A stretch of DNA of 64,000 nucleotides from Glandiceps talaboti. Taxonomy: Eukaryota > Hemichordata > Enteropneusta > Spengelidae. The notes below the pieces were generated by a model, which saw only the letters and a list, made by a program, of their open reading frames with translations, was not told the origin of the DNA and made no database searches. Each line of letters opens with the position of its first letter. The first letter of the stretch is position 1. The DNA lies in contig NC_135564.1 in the NCBI RefSeq assembly GCF_964340395.1, positions 15,919,457 to 15,983,456 of the forward strand, written 5' to 3'. A program made the translations under genes and the position numbers. This document shows positions 1 to 12,700 of this stretch, piece after piece.

Positions 1-1647
1 AGGATATCTGTCATACACAGTGTTTAGATCCTTGACAGAAAGGGAGACATCTTACAAGTAAATGTTGATACCAATACCTTGCACACCATCGTGGTACCAC
101 ATTTTGTGTAAAAGACTGGTAAAATCTCACCACTCATCACCCTTAATAACACAGGGTAACAAAACAAGTCACATGCATATTTCTACTGGAGTGTTTCATC
201 TCAGTGCAGGATGTGAATGAAATCGTGACATGCAGGTGACAATAGAGGTACATGTACATGTATTGTTGTCTAAAAACACTTTGAGTTCATTTCCACAACA
301 ACATTCGCTCTAGTAGTACAGTGTATAAAGATTTGCCAATGCTGATTGATGTGTTTGTTAAGGGAGGTGCTATATTGATGTACATGTATATAGGCATAGT
401 GTGTATTTGGAAATAATAATTCAAGGGAAAAAAAAAAATTCCCTACTGAAATTGGGCGTTATCGGAACCACAATTTTTTTTTCATTGGCGTTATCGTATA
501 TTCACCTAGCATGAAATATTTAACACTGTTAAACCATTGAAAAAAAAAATTTCAATTTGTCTTAATGTGTTAGAGAGAAAAGTCAATAAACCAAATATGA
601 ATTGTTAGTATGTGTACATACATGGTATCATAGTCTACATGTATATGCACATTTCTAGTCAGAGGTCAATTAGGTTCACAGGAAAGTTTAGTCATGCTTC
701 GAAGAAAGTAGGCGTAAATTGCAAGGAATTGGTTTAATGTGTCAGCGAACTTTGTTACGAGTGCTGTCAGTAGAAACCCATGGTAAGTACATGTACACTG
801 GGGTACAAATGTACATGTATGTAGATAGGTTTAAATACTAGGGTTTGAATATGTGGTTGTCACATTAGTGTTATCTTAGCAGTGAAGCCATACAACTTAC
901 ATGTGTGTACATACATATATTTGTATGTAGGATCCTTCGTTTGTTCCGGGCCAACCTTTTTTTTATAACTCTGCCAGACAACTGTTTTTCATACCTGTAT
1001 TTTAATCTGAACTGGGTCGTAAGTCACCTTGGTTCACTTTAAGTCTATTCTTACGTATGTACGTGCCATAAACATCACTTTGTTTGACATGTGAATCGTG
1101 ATTGTTTCCGTGTTCACTTCATTGAAAGACATATTGAAGTATCCGGGTTTGGTAGAACAACAACTAATGACATATAGAAGTTATATATATTGTGTAAATG
1201 TCATGCATTGTTTAGATTACCCAGGTAGTCATCTAGCTTTCATAAATGTCGCTGTATATCACTATACAAACATGTACAACACAATAGGAAGCAACAGAAA
1301 GTGTATACCCTTCATGCTTGTATTGATTTACCAACATGCGGTTCCCCCAATAGTTTACCTGTACGTTTAGTCTTATCTCAATCTTATTAAAATCTGATGT
1401 GGTGAAAGCGGCTGGATCATCTACAGATGTCTTAATTTACCTCTGTTTCCATCATTTTGTGTAATTTGTTTCGTTCCGGGTTATCGCCACCTTCCAAAAG
1501 GTGATCCCCGAAACAAAACAAAGAAAACAAAGCAATAGATATAGAGGTAAATAAAGACATCTAGCCACTGTCACCACATTAGATTGGTGTTAGCGTAACA
1601 AACAAAAGTTCTAGTAGAGAGTACTATTGTATTACAATTATACCATG

Positions 1648-1965
1648 CACGAGCCAAGTTGAACAAAAAATATGGAATATATACTCTGGTCGTTCTACGT
1701 CATGACAATACGCGTCTATGTCATGACAACGCATGTCTAGCTGTGTTCGAAATATCAGTCAAAACGTTCAAAATTGCAATTAATTTCCCTGATTTTTCTT
1801 TGATAAATGATATTACTGGCACTGGTATATATGTTATTCTCCAATATTTTTCTTCATTAAGCTGGAATATACTCGAGTCACTAGACGAGTAGTGACAAAG
1901 GCCCCTTAGGTCATTCATATTTTCCTCGGTTGAATGAAGAAAAATGTTGTGGAATGACATGTAAT
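1648..1965 (-). repeat. Dispersed repeat family C, copy 1 (inverted)
   Basis: Read on the minus strand, this segment matches 17521-17885 over most of its length, including the end containing TGCATGGTATAA, the block TTGTCATGACATAGA, and the block TGACCTAAGG followed by GGC and TTTGTCACTAC. A shorter third copy lies at 17966-18215. No coding capacity is seen. It is probably a non-autonomous mobile element; I could not assign a class. Confidence 0.7.
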
Positions 1966-2601
1966 TATAAATAGCAACTTATCAAACGACTCTACAAGTA
2001 GTAATTTATCAAATTGACATCCACTCATTACCCATATTTATGTGTAAGAGTAAAACTAAAAAATTAATGTTAAATGTATATCTGTCAAAGGATACTTCAC
2101 ACTTATAATAAAGTACATCTATGTAATAGTTTCCTGTATGGTAGACCGTTTCCTTGTTGACACCTTGATAAGATCTTGACTGACTTTTATAGACTTCAAA
2201 TCAAGGAAATGTTTCAGAAACCGATGACTGAACACACTGTGTACAGATTATGTATTTCCATTTTTCATGTTCAAAACACAACATGCAACTTATTAGCCAT
2301 TTACATTAGATGTTGGCGACCCATCATGGGAATCAAGGATGTTGTTTAGTAAACTGTAAAGGCATACACGAGAATAAGTCAAACTAATTTGACCCAGCTG
2401 AGCTATTAGTATTAAATGCTATTGCAGGCAGCCAGGCACTGAGAAATAAGTTGGATTTAATTTTTGCTGACATAGTCATTAAAATGCATTAATGATTTTT
2501 AAAACCATTAGGGAAAAGTAATTTACAAGTATATTGTTTGCGTTGATGTGAAGCCTGTTTTTTCTGAAAAGTGATGTGAATTTAGTTTTTTTTTAGGTAG
2601 A

Positions 2602-2840
2602 CAACATTTACTCAAACACTAAAATTTCCTCTGTGGTTTCATTTGTATACCATGTATCACAGGCAACATTCACTCAAAACCAAAAAGATCATCTTTGGTG
2701 CTTCATTTGCATATCACAACCAATATTGACTGAAACCCTAAAAGATCATCTGTGGTGCTTCATTTGCATACAATGTATCATGTATCACAGACAATATTTA
2801 CCCAAACCCTAAAAAATCATGTGGTTCTTCATTTGCATAT
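2602..2840. repeat. Short tandem repeat (about 57-80 bp unit, four diverged copies)
   Basis: Four diverged units each carry ACTCAAAAC/ACCCTAAA, then AGATCATCT-like sequence, then CTTCATTTGCATA. ATTTGCAT occurs at 2705-2712, 2762-2769 and 2831-2838; the first unit has ATTTGTAT instead. Confidence 0.75.
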
Positions 2841-3551
2841 CCAGTATCATTTCTTTTGTTCCCCTTATGGTTTTGACAGCTTCATTAGCATATACTTCTT
2901 ATTATAAAGATTTTTTTGGTATGTTCAGTATATATATTTGCCCCCATTGGGCACAGCTTGGAGCTGCAGGAATTGCCTACATATATACATGTAATAATTA
3001 TATATACCTGTCTGAATGTCAGTGCATGCATGTGTCTGTCTGAATGTCTATTTGTATACAGTCGTGTCTGAAAAATCCTTAAGCCAATTTCAACCAAACC
3101 TAGCACAAATGTCAGACACTACAGGTTACATTTTGTACATGCACATCACACGTGTTGAGTTCATGAACAAAACAGTTTGCAGTTGTGTAGCTAGTAATCA
3201 TACATGTATGTCTCTGGCGATATGACTGCACTCCATGTAGGTCTCACAGTAGATGAGAGCGACAATGTAGCCTACCGCACTCACAGTACCAGCAATGTGG
3301 ACATTGTAGGTAACTGATCACAAACTGAACTCACCCTTGATTTTGTGACCTTTACCTTTATGGCCAAATGGTGACAGATCATACATTTGTATATGTATGT
3401 TGTAAAAAGACACCTTTTACCTCCAAAAGATTAATACATACATTTGTACAGACAACATGCAAGTGTCAACTCCACGTTATTCTGGTTAAACATGGCATCT
3501 CAATTTAAAGTAGTAACCAGATCGTTGATTTTGATTTGTCCTACCTACTAG

Positions 3552-3711
3552 ATGCTGCCAAGACTCCATTGAATAAATACATACAGCATTTCGAAGGACT
3601 GAATTATGACAGAGCAGAATTGCATCAAAGTCACCTACGAGCCAAAAGATCAGCTGATAGTACCATACTCAGTAAGAAAACAGTGGAATTAAAATTTACT
3701 GCTCATGGCAG
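3552..3711 (+). CDS. ADAM10: ADAM10 exon: start of prodomain
   Basis: Acceptor CTAG and donor GTAAGT flank the exon. It encodes [15 protein letters not shown] through TAHG, matching the ADAM10 prodomain start (PLNKYI...YEGL...RAKR). It begins with two bases of a split codon and ends with AG of an Arg codon completed at 19042. Confidence 0.93.
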
Positions 3712-6700
3712 GTAAGTCAAGAAAAATTTTAATAGATGTTTGCACAGGAAATAAAAAAAATTAAAATTTTATTGACGATGTGTACTCAGAAAAATAAACA
3801 AATTTGAAGTGGTCCTTAAATGACTGGAAACAAAAATGTAAGACGCATTATGAATTTTGGAACAGGGATAAAAAATAATCTCAAAATGCAAAAGAAAATT
3901 CAAATTCAAATTTTCTGGAAGCGAATTCTAAATTTTCACTGGCATCTTGTGAGCATTGCTATGTGTGTACCACATCTGGCTGTTATTTCTATTTGTATAT
4001 CCCAACAACAAGGAGACAGGACTTGTACTTGTTCTGGGGTATGTACATGTATTTAAGGCCTAAAACAGAAAATTTTTGGTTCCAGTTACCTAACTCCACC
4101 TAGTTTTTCACTGCCGACCCTAAACCTATTCAAGAAAAAAATAAATAAAACCTTGAAAATTGTGAAGGCTCGCAAGAAATAGTGGATGCGGAAACTGACA
4201 TCAACTTAAAAAGACAATATAAAAATGTTCTTCTAATCTGTAATGGCTGTACATCTGATGAGAAGAAGCCAATGACACAGAGACCATATGGAAAACAACG
4301 GAAAACATAAAGTGAAAAAATCTACATGTACCTACCCCACCTATTGTAAAATTGAGTATAATCGGAGCAACAGATTTTTTTGTAGGTCTAAGGACTCCTT
4401 TCTTGTAAGGTTTTCCCATCTCATGTTAATATATGACTTTTTTTTAATGAGTATACAAACCGATTACATCTATAGCTTGAAAGATTCGCCATTTTTCTGC
4501 ATATGTAACCACCTCTACACTCACGAGTGGTTACATACAGAGTGTGAACAACAGTGAATTGTTCGTCTATATTACCTTGTGACTTGAGGAAAGCATCTAC
4601 CGTATATTTTATACACTCACCTGATCAACAATATTGAAGTACATGTGAGAAAGTATGTTTATGACCTCTGGCTTCAGTTACTAATGGAAATTTTCTATGC
4701 ATAGAGTCAAAAGAATTCTTGGAAGCAAATCCCAAATTTTTGCCGACAAGATGCAGGAAATTTGGGATTTGCTTCGGAGAAATTTTTTGACTTTGTAAGT
4801 GGAAATTTTCATGAGTATCAAAGGCTACATCAAATGTTTCATTTTGCTTCGTTGTTTAATACCAGTGTGGCTGCGGAGCCATTGGCGTCAATTTGGCAGT
4901 GTTTTGTCTTTGTTGTTGATTTGATTCAAATGACGTAACAAGTACATGTGAATAAGTATATCTATATGATACATGTACCGGTATGTACACACAGTTTGGA
5001 AAAAAACAGCCAGAAACTGAAAACAGAACAGAGCAGTATGTGGATAAATGAAGTCATTAATATACAATGTCCATGTTTAATACATTGTGCATAGTTCTTT
5101 ATTGTAATCCTGTGACAGCTACATTGTATATTGAGGTCACCACTATCAGAGGTACCAATGTACATACAATGGATACTTTGTGGCTTTGTGGTCGTTACTG
5201 GATACATCGTTAGGGTTGACTGAATTGTAGGATTTCTTAATGACATGTGATGTGGTCTTTCGTGACTGAGTGGTTTTCAGCTTTCTATGACTTTTTGGCA
5301 ATTTTACAAAAAATAAAATTACTTTGTGACAGATGATCAGCCCTGTTAAAAACCATAAATATGTGTTTCTGTGGTAAGGTATAGAACCCATGTTGCAGGG
5401 AAGAAGAGATCTGGTAAAATTCAGATATTTACAGCAAACATTTGCATACTACATTAACTATAAATATGAGTGTCATCTTTGTGAAATAGTCACTGCCTGA
5501 GGGAGCAGAGGAGGTCAGGTAGATCTCACTGACTCATACACACATGTAGCTCTTGATGGACACACCTGTAGGCATGTATGTCAGTTTCAACTTAAGAATT
5601 ATGTGCCATGTGGTCGATGACAAGGAACTGAAATATACATACATTACATGCTATATATGTACCTGCATCAGATGTACAATGATAAAAACAAAACAATTTA
5701 TTGTCCATTTTTGAAAACATGAAAAAAAAAATGAAATACAAGAATGACTAGAAACATCATGATAAATAATTGCAGTACATAGAGAAACTGCTTTACTTCA
5801 GTGTTACCCATTTGTGTCTTTGAAGAAAAATAATGTATATATACTTACTAAATATTTGATTTAGAATATGAATATTGAAAATCTGTGCCATCCTAGACTG
5901 AAATGACTTCATCAACTGGGCTTATCAGCCTGCCCTTGGGAAAGGGAGATTACTACAATGGCTGATTTGTCAGTCTAGTGCCATCTCTGATCTGTTGATG
6001 TTTTTACCATTCCCCCAAAAAATCTGAAATGCTGAAGGTTGATCTGATAAGACAGGGAAGAAATCACACTAAGCTGATTTGAAAACATATCATATGGTAT
6101 TATATTATGTAACAATACTTACATGTACAACTACAGACATCAGACCATGGACAAACGGAACCTGTTACAAACAGGGGAAGTAAACAACTGAATTGGATAA
6201 ATAACACTGTGACTTGGCTCAGCATCATGGAACAGCAGAGACTTGTATTACACACCATGGTTTGATAAGAATAGTTTTATGGCCTCTTTATGTGTACAGG
6301 AAATGCCAAGAGAACTGGAAATTTGTTTGTGGATGTGAACTATAATGTAAATGGTCATGAAACTGTTGTTATCAAATGGTGGAATGTAATACAAGTCTAT
6401 GTACTCTGAACATGCTCTAGCTCTGCCAAGTGTTATTAATCCAATTCATTTGTTTACTTTCCCTGTTTGTAACAGGTTCTGTTCATCCATGGTCTGATGT
6501 CAGCAGTTGTAAGAAGAAGTACAGTCATACAAATTTAGCTTTAGTTAGTGTTTTCACTTGGAAGTTAAATAGGTAAAATTTAACTTGATAGTCAGATTTC
6601 GTCAAGTGAACTGTTTCAGCTACATGTACAATGTACATGTACAATTTCTGTAGATTTCCATTGGTCTAACAGACTACTAGCCTTAAATGGACATCTTACA

Positions 6701-9700
6701 ATTTGCATTTAAAGTTGGTTCAAGTCTGTGTGTAAGTAAGTACACCATATTTTCATGATTACGTATGCTAAGGTATGTGTAGTTTTCTGATGTATTGCAT
6801 ATAGAATGATCATTGAAATCATACACATAGACATTGTAAATGATTGCTTTTACTCCAGACATTAACATGGTTTTTGTAAACATTTCTTGAGTTAATGCAT
6901 GATTTGCCATCATAGAATTTTTCAGACAATTCTAGGATTGCCTCAAGGGACCAGTGGAGAGACTTTGAAATAGATGACGTACAAAGGTATACAGGATTGT
7001 ATGAGTGAACGTCTCAGCTGCAACCTCACTCACCTGAATAATGGCACACCCTAATCTTCGTCTTTGATGTAGAACGCTTCACATGTACCTTTTGTAGACT
7101 GTGCCTTGGGGACAAATACCCTGTAAATCTCTCCAAACTTTGCCACTTGAAATCTTGTTCTTGGTTGTTTTGAAATTCGAAAAGAAATTTAGGGGTTCTC
7201 ATCTTGATTATACAGGATATAAACAATGGTTTATTTTTCTAGACAGTCAGTTTGGATTCTGAAGGGGGTAATTTTGATAGCATTTTGATTTCTATTGCAG
7301 GAGTTTGTATGGTGACCACTAATTATTTCTTAATTTTAGCTGAGAATGGGTTTTAGTTTTCATAAACAAACAAACTATAAACAGCAAAAATTTACAACTT
7401 TACAACAGCAAAATTATACTATGTTAACCCCAAACCAATGAAGTGAGTCGTAACCTGTTCGGAAAGTACAGTGTACAGTGTGACAACAAGGTTGATTGAA
7501 CTTTTAGCTAGCCTGAATATACTATACCGCACGGTACAATGTATGTATGTATGTATGTATGTATGTATCACTGTACAATATCTTACCCACAACTCTCTCT
7601 GATTGGTATGCTTGGAGGTTCCTTATTTTATAACTTTTTCAATAATCCATACTTTTCAACATTTTAAGCATAGTAATTAAGTTTAATTAATATGTAGCAA
7701 AAGAACGCTTAGGAATCAAAAATAAAGTTCTAAATTTTGTATGAAAATGAACTAACAACTAAATTAAGCATGTGCAGTGAATAAAACACTTTTCACTGTC
7801 AAAGTGTCAATAACTTGGGTAGTCAGTGTGTATGATGAGTTTTAGTATGTAAATTTCTTTTGTCATACCTATTCAAATAAATCTATATCTTTGGCAAAGT
7901 CATAACAGGTGCATATATTTTCCTTAGTTTCGTCGCAAATATTCTTCATGTCTTTCAAGAAAACCTGCTGACAAATTCCTAAAATTGCTACTCCTTCTAC
8001 AATAAATCACTGATACCAGAACCGATGAAAATGGGTATTCAGAAATTCATCGGTGGCAATTCTACGCTTGCCAAATGGAAAAAATGTTTTTACAAAACCC
8101 TATACACTGGTGAGATTTGTCTGACTTCAAGGAGATGATGTCCAACACTACAAATCAGAGAGAGTTGTGGGTAAAATGTTGTACAGTGTGTATGTATGTA
8201 TGTATGTATGTATGTATGTATGTATGTATGTATGTATGTATGTATGTAGAAAAAATGCATAAGGAACTAATAAACCAGTCCGTATATATAGCTGTTAAAT
8301 CCGACGTTTCGAATAAATATTCTTTTTCAAAGGAAAAATTGGCGAGACAGAGAAATGCCAGGTGACAACCCGAACATTTCTAAATATAATGGAACAAAAC
8401 CGCGCGTGACATAAATAAACGGTTGTACGTGGGATTAGTTCTTAAATTCGCACGCACCTAATAGAACCCAATAGAATACGCCTGAAATTTAAAAAATACC
8501 CAATAATCATGATAATTAGATTGGGAAAGACGAGAATAATCTATTAATTCCAAGGGGTTCCACCGTTCCAAGACGGAAAATGATTTCTTCTTCCTTCAAC
8601 CTCAAAGCTTTCTCATCACCAGAAACCTTACAAATTCCTGAAATGGACATATCTGATACATTATGATCGTTTGTATTAAAATGCTTAGATACGGGATAGT
8701 TACGATTCCTTTGTCTGGTCAAACGGAGATGTATGTATGTATGTATGTATGTATGTATGTATGTATGTATGTATGTATGTATGTATGTATGTATGTATGT
8801 ATGTATGTGTGTATGTAATACAGTATGTATGTATGTATGTATGTATGTATGTATGTATGTATGTATGTATGTATGTGTGTATGTATGTATGTATGTATGT
8901 ATGTATGTATGACTGTATGTATGTATGTATGTATGTATGTAGGACGTTGACCAGGTTTCCATGTCATGAGACTGAATATGTATTGTACTGGTAGTCTGAT
9001 TGTTCATGTGTGAATGAACTGTGTTTTTTTTGGAACTGCACCTTTATACGTAGACTATAGTGTATACTGTACAGTACATATTACCAGAACTAGCTGTGTG
9101 TTCCAGGCTGATTGTGATACCAGACTGTTCCTTATAATGACCGTACCTTCATTGAAACCACAGTCCCTCTATCAATGGTGATAAAGGGGCTGCTGACACT
9201 AAACGTTTCATAGAAAACTTTATCATGATGAATGAAGGCAAGTTTCCCAATACAAGTAGATGTTGTGTACCTTAGCAGTCAACCATGGCTACTCAACCAC
9301 AGCACTATTACATGTATATAAGGTTCTAAAATAGTGGACATGTATGTATGTTCACATACTCACACACAATGAATTCTTATTTGCAGTACATGTGTAAAGA
9401 ACCACATATGACAACACCCCATGATGCCTGAGTGCAAGTATGGTATACTTGGAGTATTTGCATGTGATGTTTGCAGTGTTCTCTGTGGCTGTCTGTACAC
9501 TTTCAAAGTACATGTAATACAAGTATGCAGTAATATTTTCTGAACCGCTCTGCATTGCAAATATTGCTAGGAGTGTGCAAGCTCACTGTGCAAGTGATAT
9601 GTAAAAATATTAATAGGTCCATGTTGATAATTACATTATCCATTCCATGGTACAATAGTAAATATTTGACGTCAGTCCTGTGTGACCTTGCTACTGGAAT

Positions 9701-12700
9701 GTGTGTCATACAAGAAGACCTATATGATAAGCTCAACATGCGAACTTTTTGGGGGGTGGGGGTGGGGGGGGGGGGGTTGATGAACATTTACTTCTAATGT
9801 GAGACACAGTCTGAGTGCTGGGTTTCTGGTAGTATTTTGATGTGTTTACCATCATCTCAATAAACAGGTTGGTTCATAAGGTTGGAACTTCATGTTTACA
9901 ATGCATGTTTTTACATTGCATCGATCATGGTGTGACCCGTACAGTTTTCAGTTTACATCGTATATAAATGTGTAATGTCACACTTGTGAACGTTCGTTTA
10001 GGGAGAGGGAGGAGAGGTTTTGTTCTAAATGATTTATGTTCATTTATTGAGTTTGTGCGACATTGTGCAATCACCCCTAAGCCTCCTCACCCAGTGCCTT
10101 CAAAGCACAAAACTGGTAACCATAGCAAACTGGCCATTGAAAAAATGTAAGCCGTATATGGAAGTGAAACCTTGGTGCTGATTCAAAAACTAACACATAC
10201 AAAGGTTAAAACGTTCTCCTACAGATATTAGGAGGTGATTATGTGTTAAAGACGTCACCCTCCAGTGTTATATACAGGTGTTATTTGAAGCGTGAAATAG
10301 ACTTGAATACTCTAGAGGGGTAGCACTGAAGAAAGTAAGTTTGTGTAATATATGAGATAGATGTCAAGGAGTGTAAATGTTCCAACACATCTAGTGTAAT
10401 TATTGGAGGGGGAGAGGGTTGAGATTTACATGATTTGTTAGAGGTGTATGATGAATGAGGAATGGCTATGGGGGCAATATTTATTTTACATAAACATATA
10501 TATTTTAACTTTCGTAAATCTATACATGTAGTTGGAATGAGGGAGGGGTAAGGTAAGGAGGGTATTGTACATGTAGATTATTTTGTTGACTACATATTAT
10601 TTCTGTATGTATATCTGTACAATACATGTGCTTTAAATGAGGGGAGGGTGGGAGGATATCAATGACATTTCAGGTTATTTTAAATACATGATTATTTATT
10701 TTGCGTATACCTAGACTTGGAAAGTGGATGAAGATGGGTGGGGATGGGGTAGGAGTGGATGGGGGGGGGGGGGGGGGGTACTTTTTCAGGTTGTATTTCT
10801 GTACATGTACACAGTAGTAACTTTTATAAAATCTAACTTTAAATATGGTGGAGAGGGGGTGAAGGCATCACAGGATATTTTGCTTTATATCAATTCATAA
10901 CTATACTTGGAATACTTGGAAGGCGGAGGATGACAAGTGGGGATGGGGGGGGGAGGGGGGTAAGGGATTGAGGACATTATATGTTATGTAACTTTCACAT
11001 ACGTTGTAACATTGTAGAGGGGGTAAGGGCATTGCAGGTTATTTTACTGTACATAGTTTAAAAGGGGCATAAGATGAGTTTATACATATTTGGGTATAGT
11101 CTTTGCTGTATATGTAAAAGGTACTCGCAGTATTCTACTTACTGAAGCACACTTAACCACCACTTGCAATTGACTGAACTCAAACCTGGTATTTTGATAT
11201 AACCATAAACGATCCAATGACGTAGTCGTAATTTATCATATGTATCAAATTGTTTCAGGAAATTCCTACTATAAAGTCAGCAGTTCTAGCAGTGTCAAAA
11301 CTGAAAAGCCAATCATAATGTTATCGAAGACATACATCAATATTAACATTATACTGGAATGTGCTTTTATCTATTGTATTTTCACTTGAGTAAAAAGCTT
11401 CTAAACTCGGCTTGTGCCAATTTAACTTTCCTGAATTTTTTACTGTGAATATTTGTATCACCTGTTAGGTGGGAGCTACATGTGTAATACCTGCAAATAT
11501 ACCTGCCAACTAGGATAGTCTAGTATCTATACAGTATGATTTTAGTCTACACTTGTGAATACACTGTACGACATTACACATAGTCTTTTGTGCCCTGACT
11601 TCGTCGACAGCTTGTTCCCATCCAACAATTCTATTGGTTCAAATACTCTACAGGGTCAATCTCTACTTACATGTACAAAAAATGTATAAGAACATAGTGC
11701 TGGCTGCCGACTAACCTGGTGGCATTAATCTGTAATTACCATATTACCATGGAAACCAAAGGTCAGGCATAAATTCCAACAATTGACATTTTCAAATTAG
11801 AATACTCCAGCAACAAGTTGGAATAAAATTAATAATATTTTTCAGATGATTTATCTGAATATTAAATGTAAATTTAATAACGCCGTATGAATTATTTATT
11901 CTGATTATGTATCCACGCTGATAAAAATAACATACCATCAAATCATTTCGTTTCTATTTTAAGCCAAGTATAATTCCTGTGATATAAAGTACTGTTGCAT
12001 TGCCAATTTTTATCTCATGAATAATTGCCTTCATGAATCTTTGCCTCCTGTAAATGGCAAAGATTTAAAGGTATTTTACAGCCATTGCACTTCTGAGGAA
12101 TTCATTTATTCTAAATATTAGCATATTGGGTAATTTGCATAACAATAACAATGACCTGTACATTTCATGCCATTGTTTTCATAAATTCCTAACAAAGGAA
12201 TCTGTCCAGTTTGATAAAATGGTGCAATACAAATTTCAAACCTTATATCTTAATTTAATTTATATTTTTAATTTAATTTATATTTTAGTTCGTAGTGGTG
12301 GGTATGAAATAGTGTTTGTTTACTCATGCCATGCCTCTATGTACAAGTAAAATCAAGTCTGAGATTTTGATTGATAAGTCTTCAGATTGTGGATACCACA
12401 TTACACGCAGCAATGTTAACAATTCACTCTTGGTATTTAGTCCAGTATTACTACCTATGCTATGGTCAGCAGTAACTTTTTCAATTTTCAAGATGGCAGA
12501 TTATCTCAAAATATTTTCAGCGCGCAATACAATTTCTAGTTAATTGTAAGCTTGCATATGTAATGAAAACACACAAATGAAAGCAGATAGGAAGACAGTG
12601 AATATTCATGTTCAAAGTTAGAGATACAAAAGATGATTTTTAATCTTAAAGGGCTAGGTCAGATTAGGTTTAAATTAAAGGTGTGAAAAACACAGTTGTC

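Larger units (their letters stand above)
1..3551. other. 5' region / intron upstream of the first visible ADAM10 exon
   Basis: I see no recognisable coding exon here. The signal-peptide exon of the ADAM10 gene would be expected upstream of 3552, but it is short and weakly conserved, so I cannot point to it; it may lie here or before the window. The stretch holds one copy of a dispersed repeat (about 1648-1965), a short tandem repeat (2602-2840) and many ACATGTA words. Confidence 0.6.

Noticed and set aside
8516-9007. 163-residue ORF on the minus strand rich in YIHT, and its overlapping partners
   Set aside because: It is an open reading through a TATG microsatellite; tetranucleotide repeats without stops give long ORFs in several frames.
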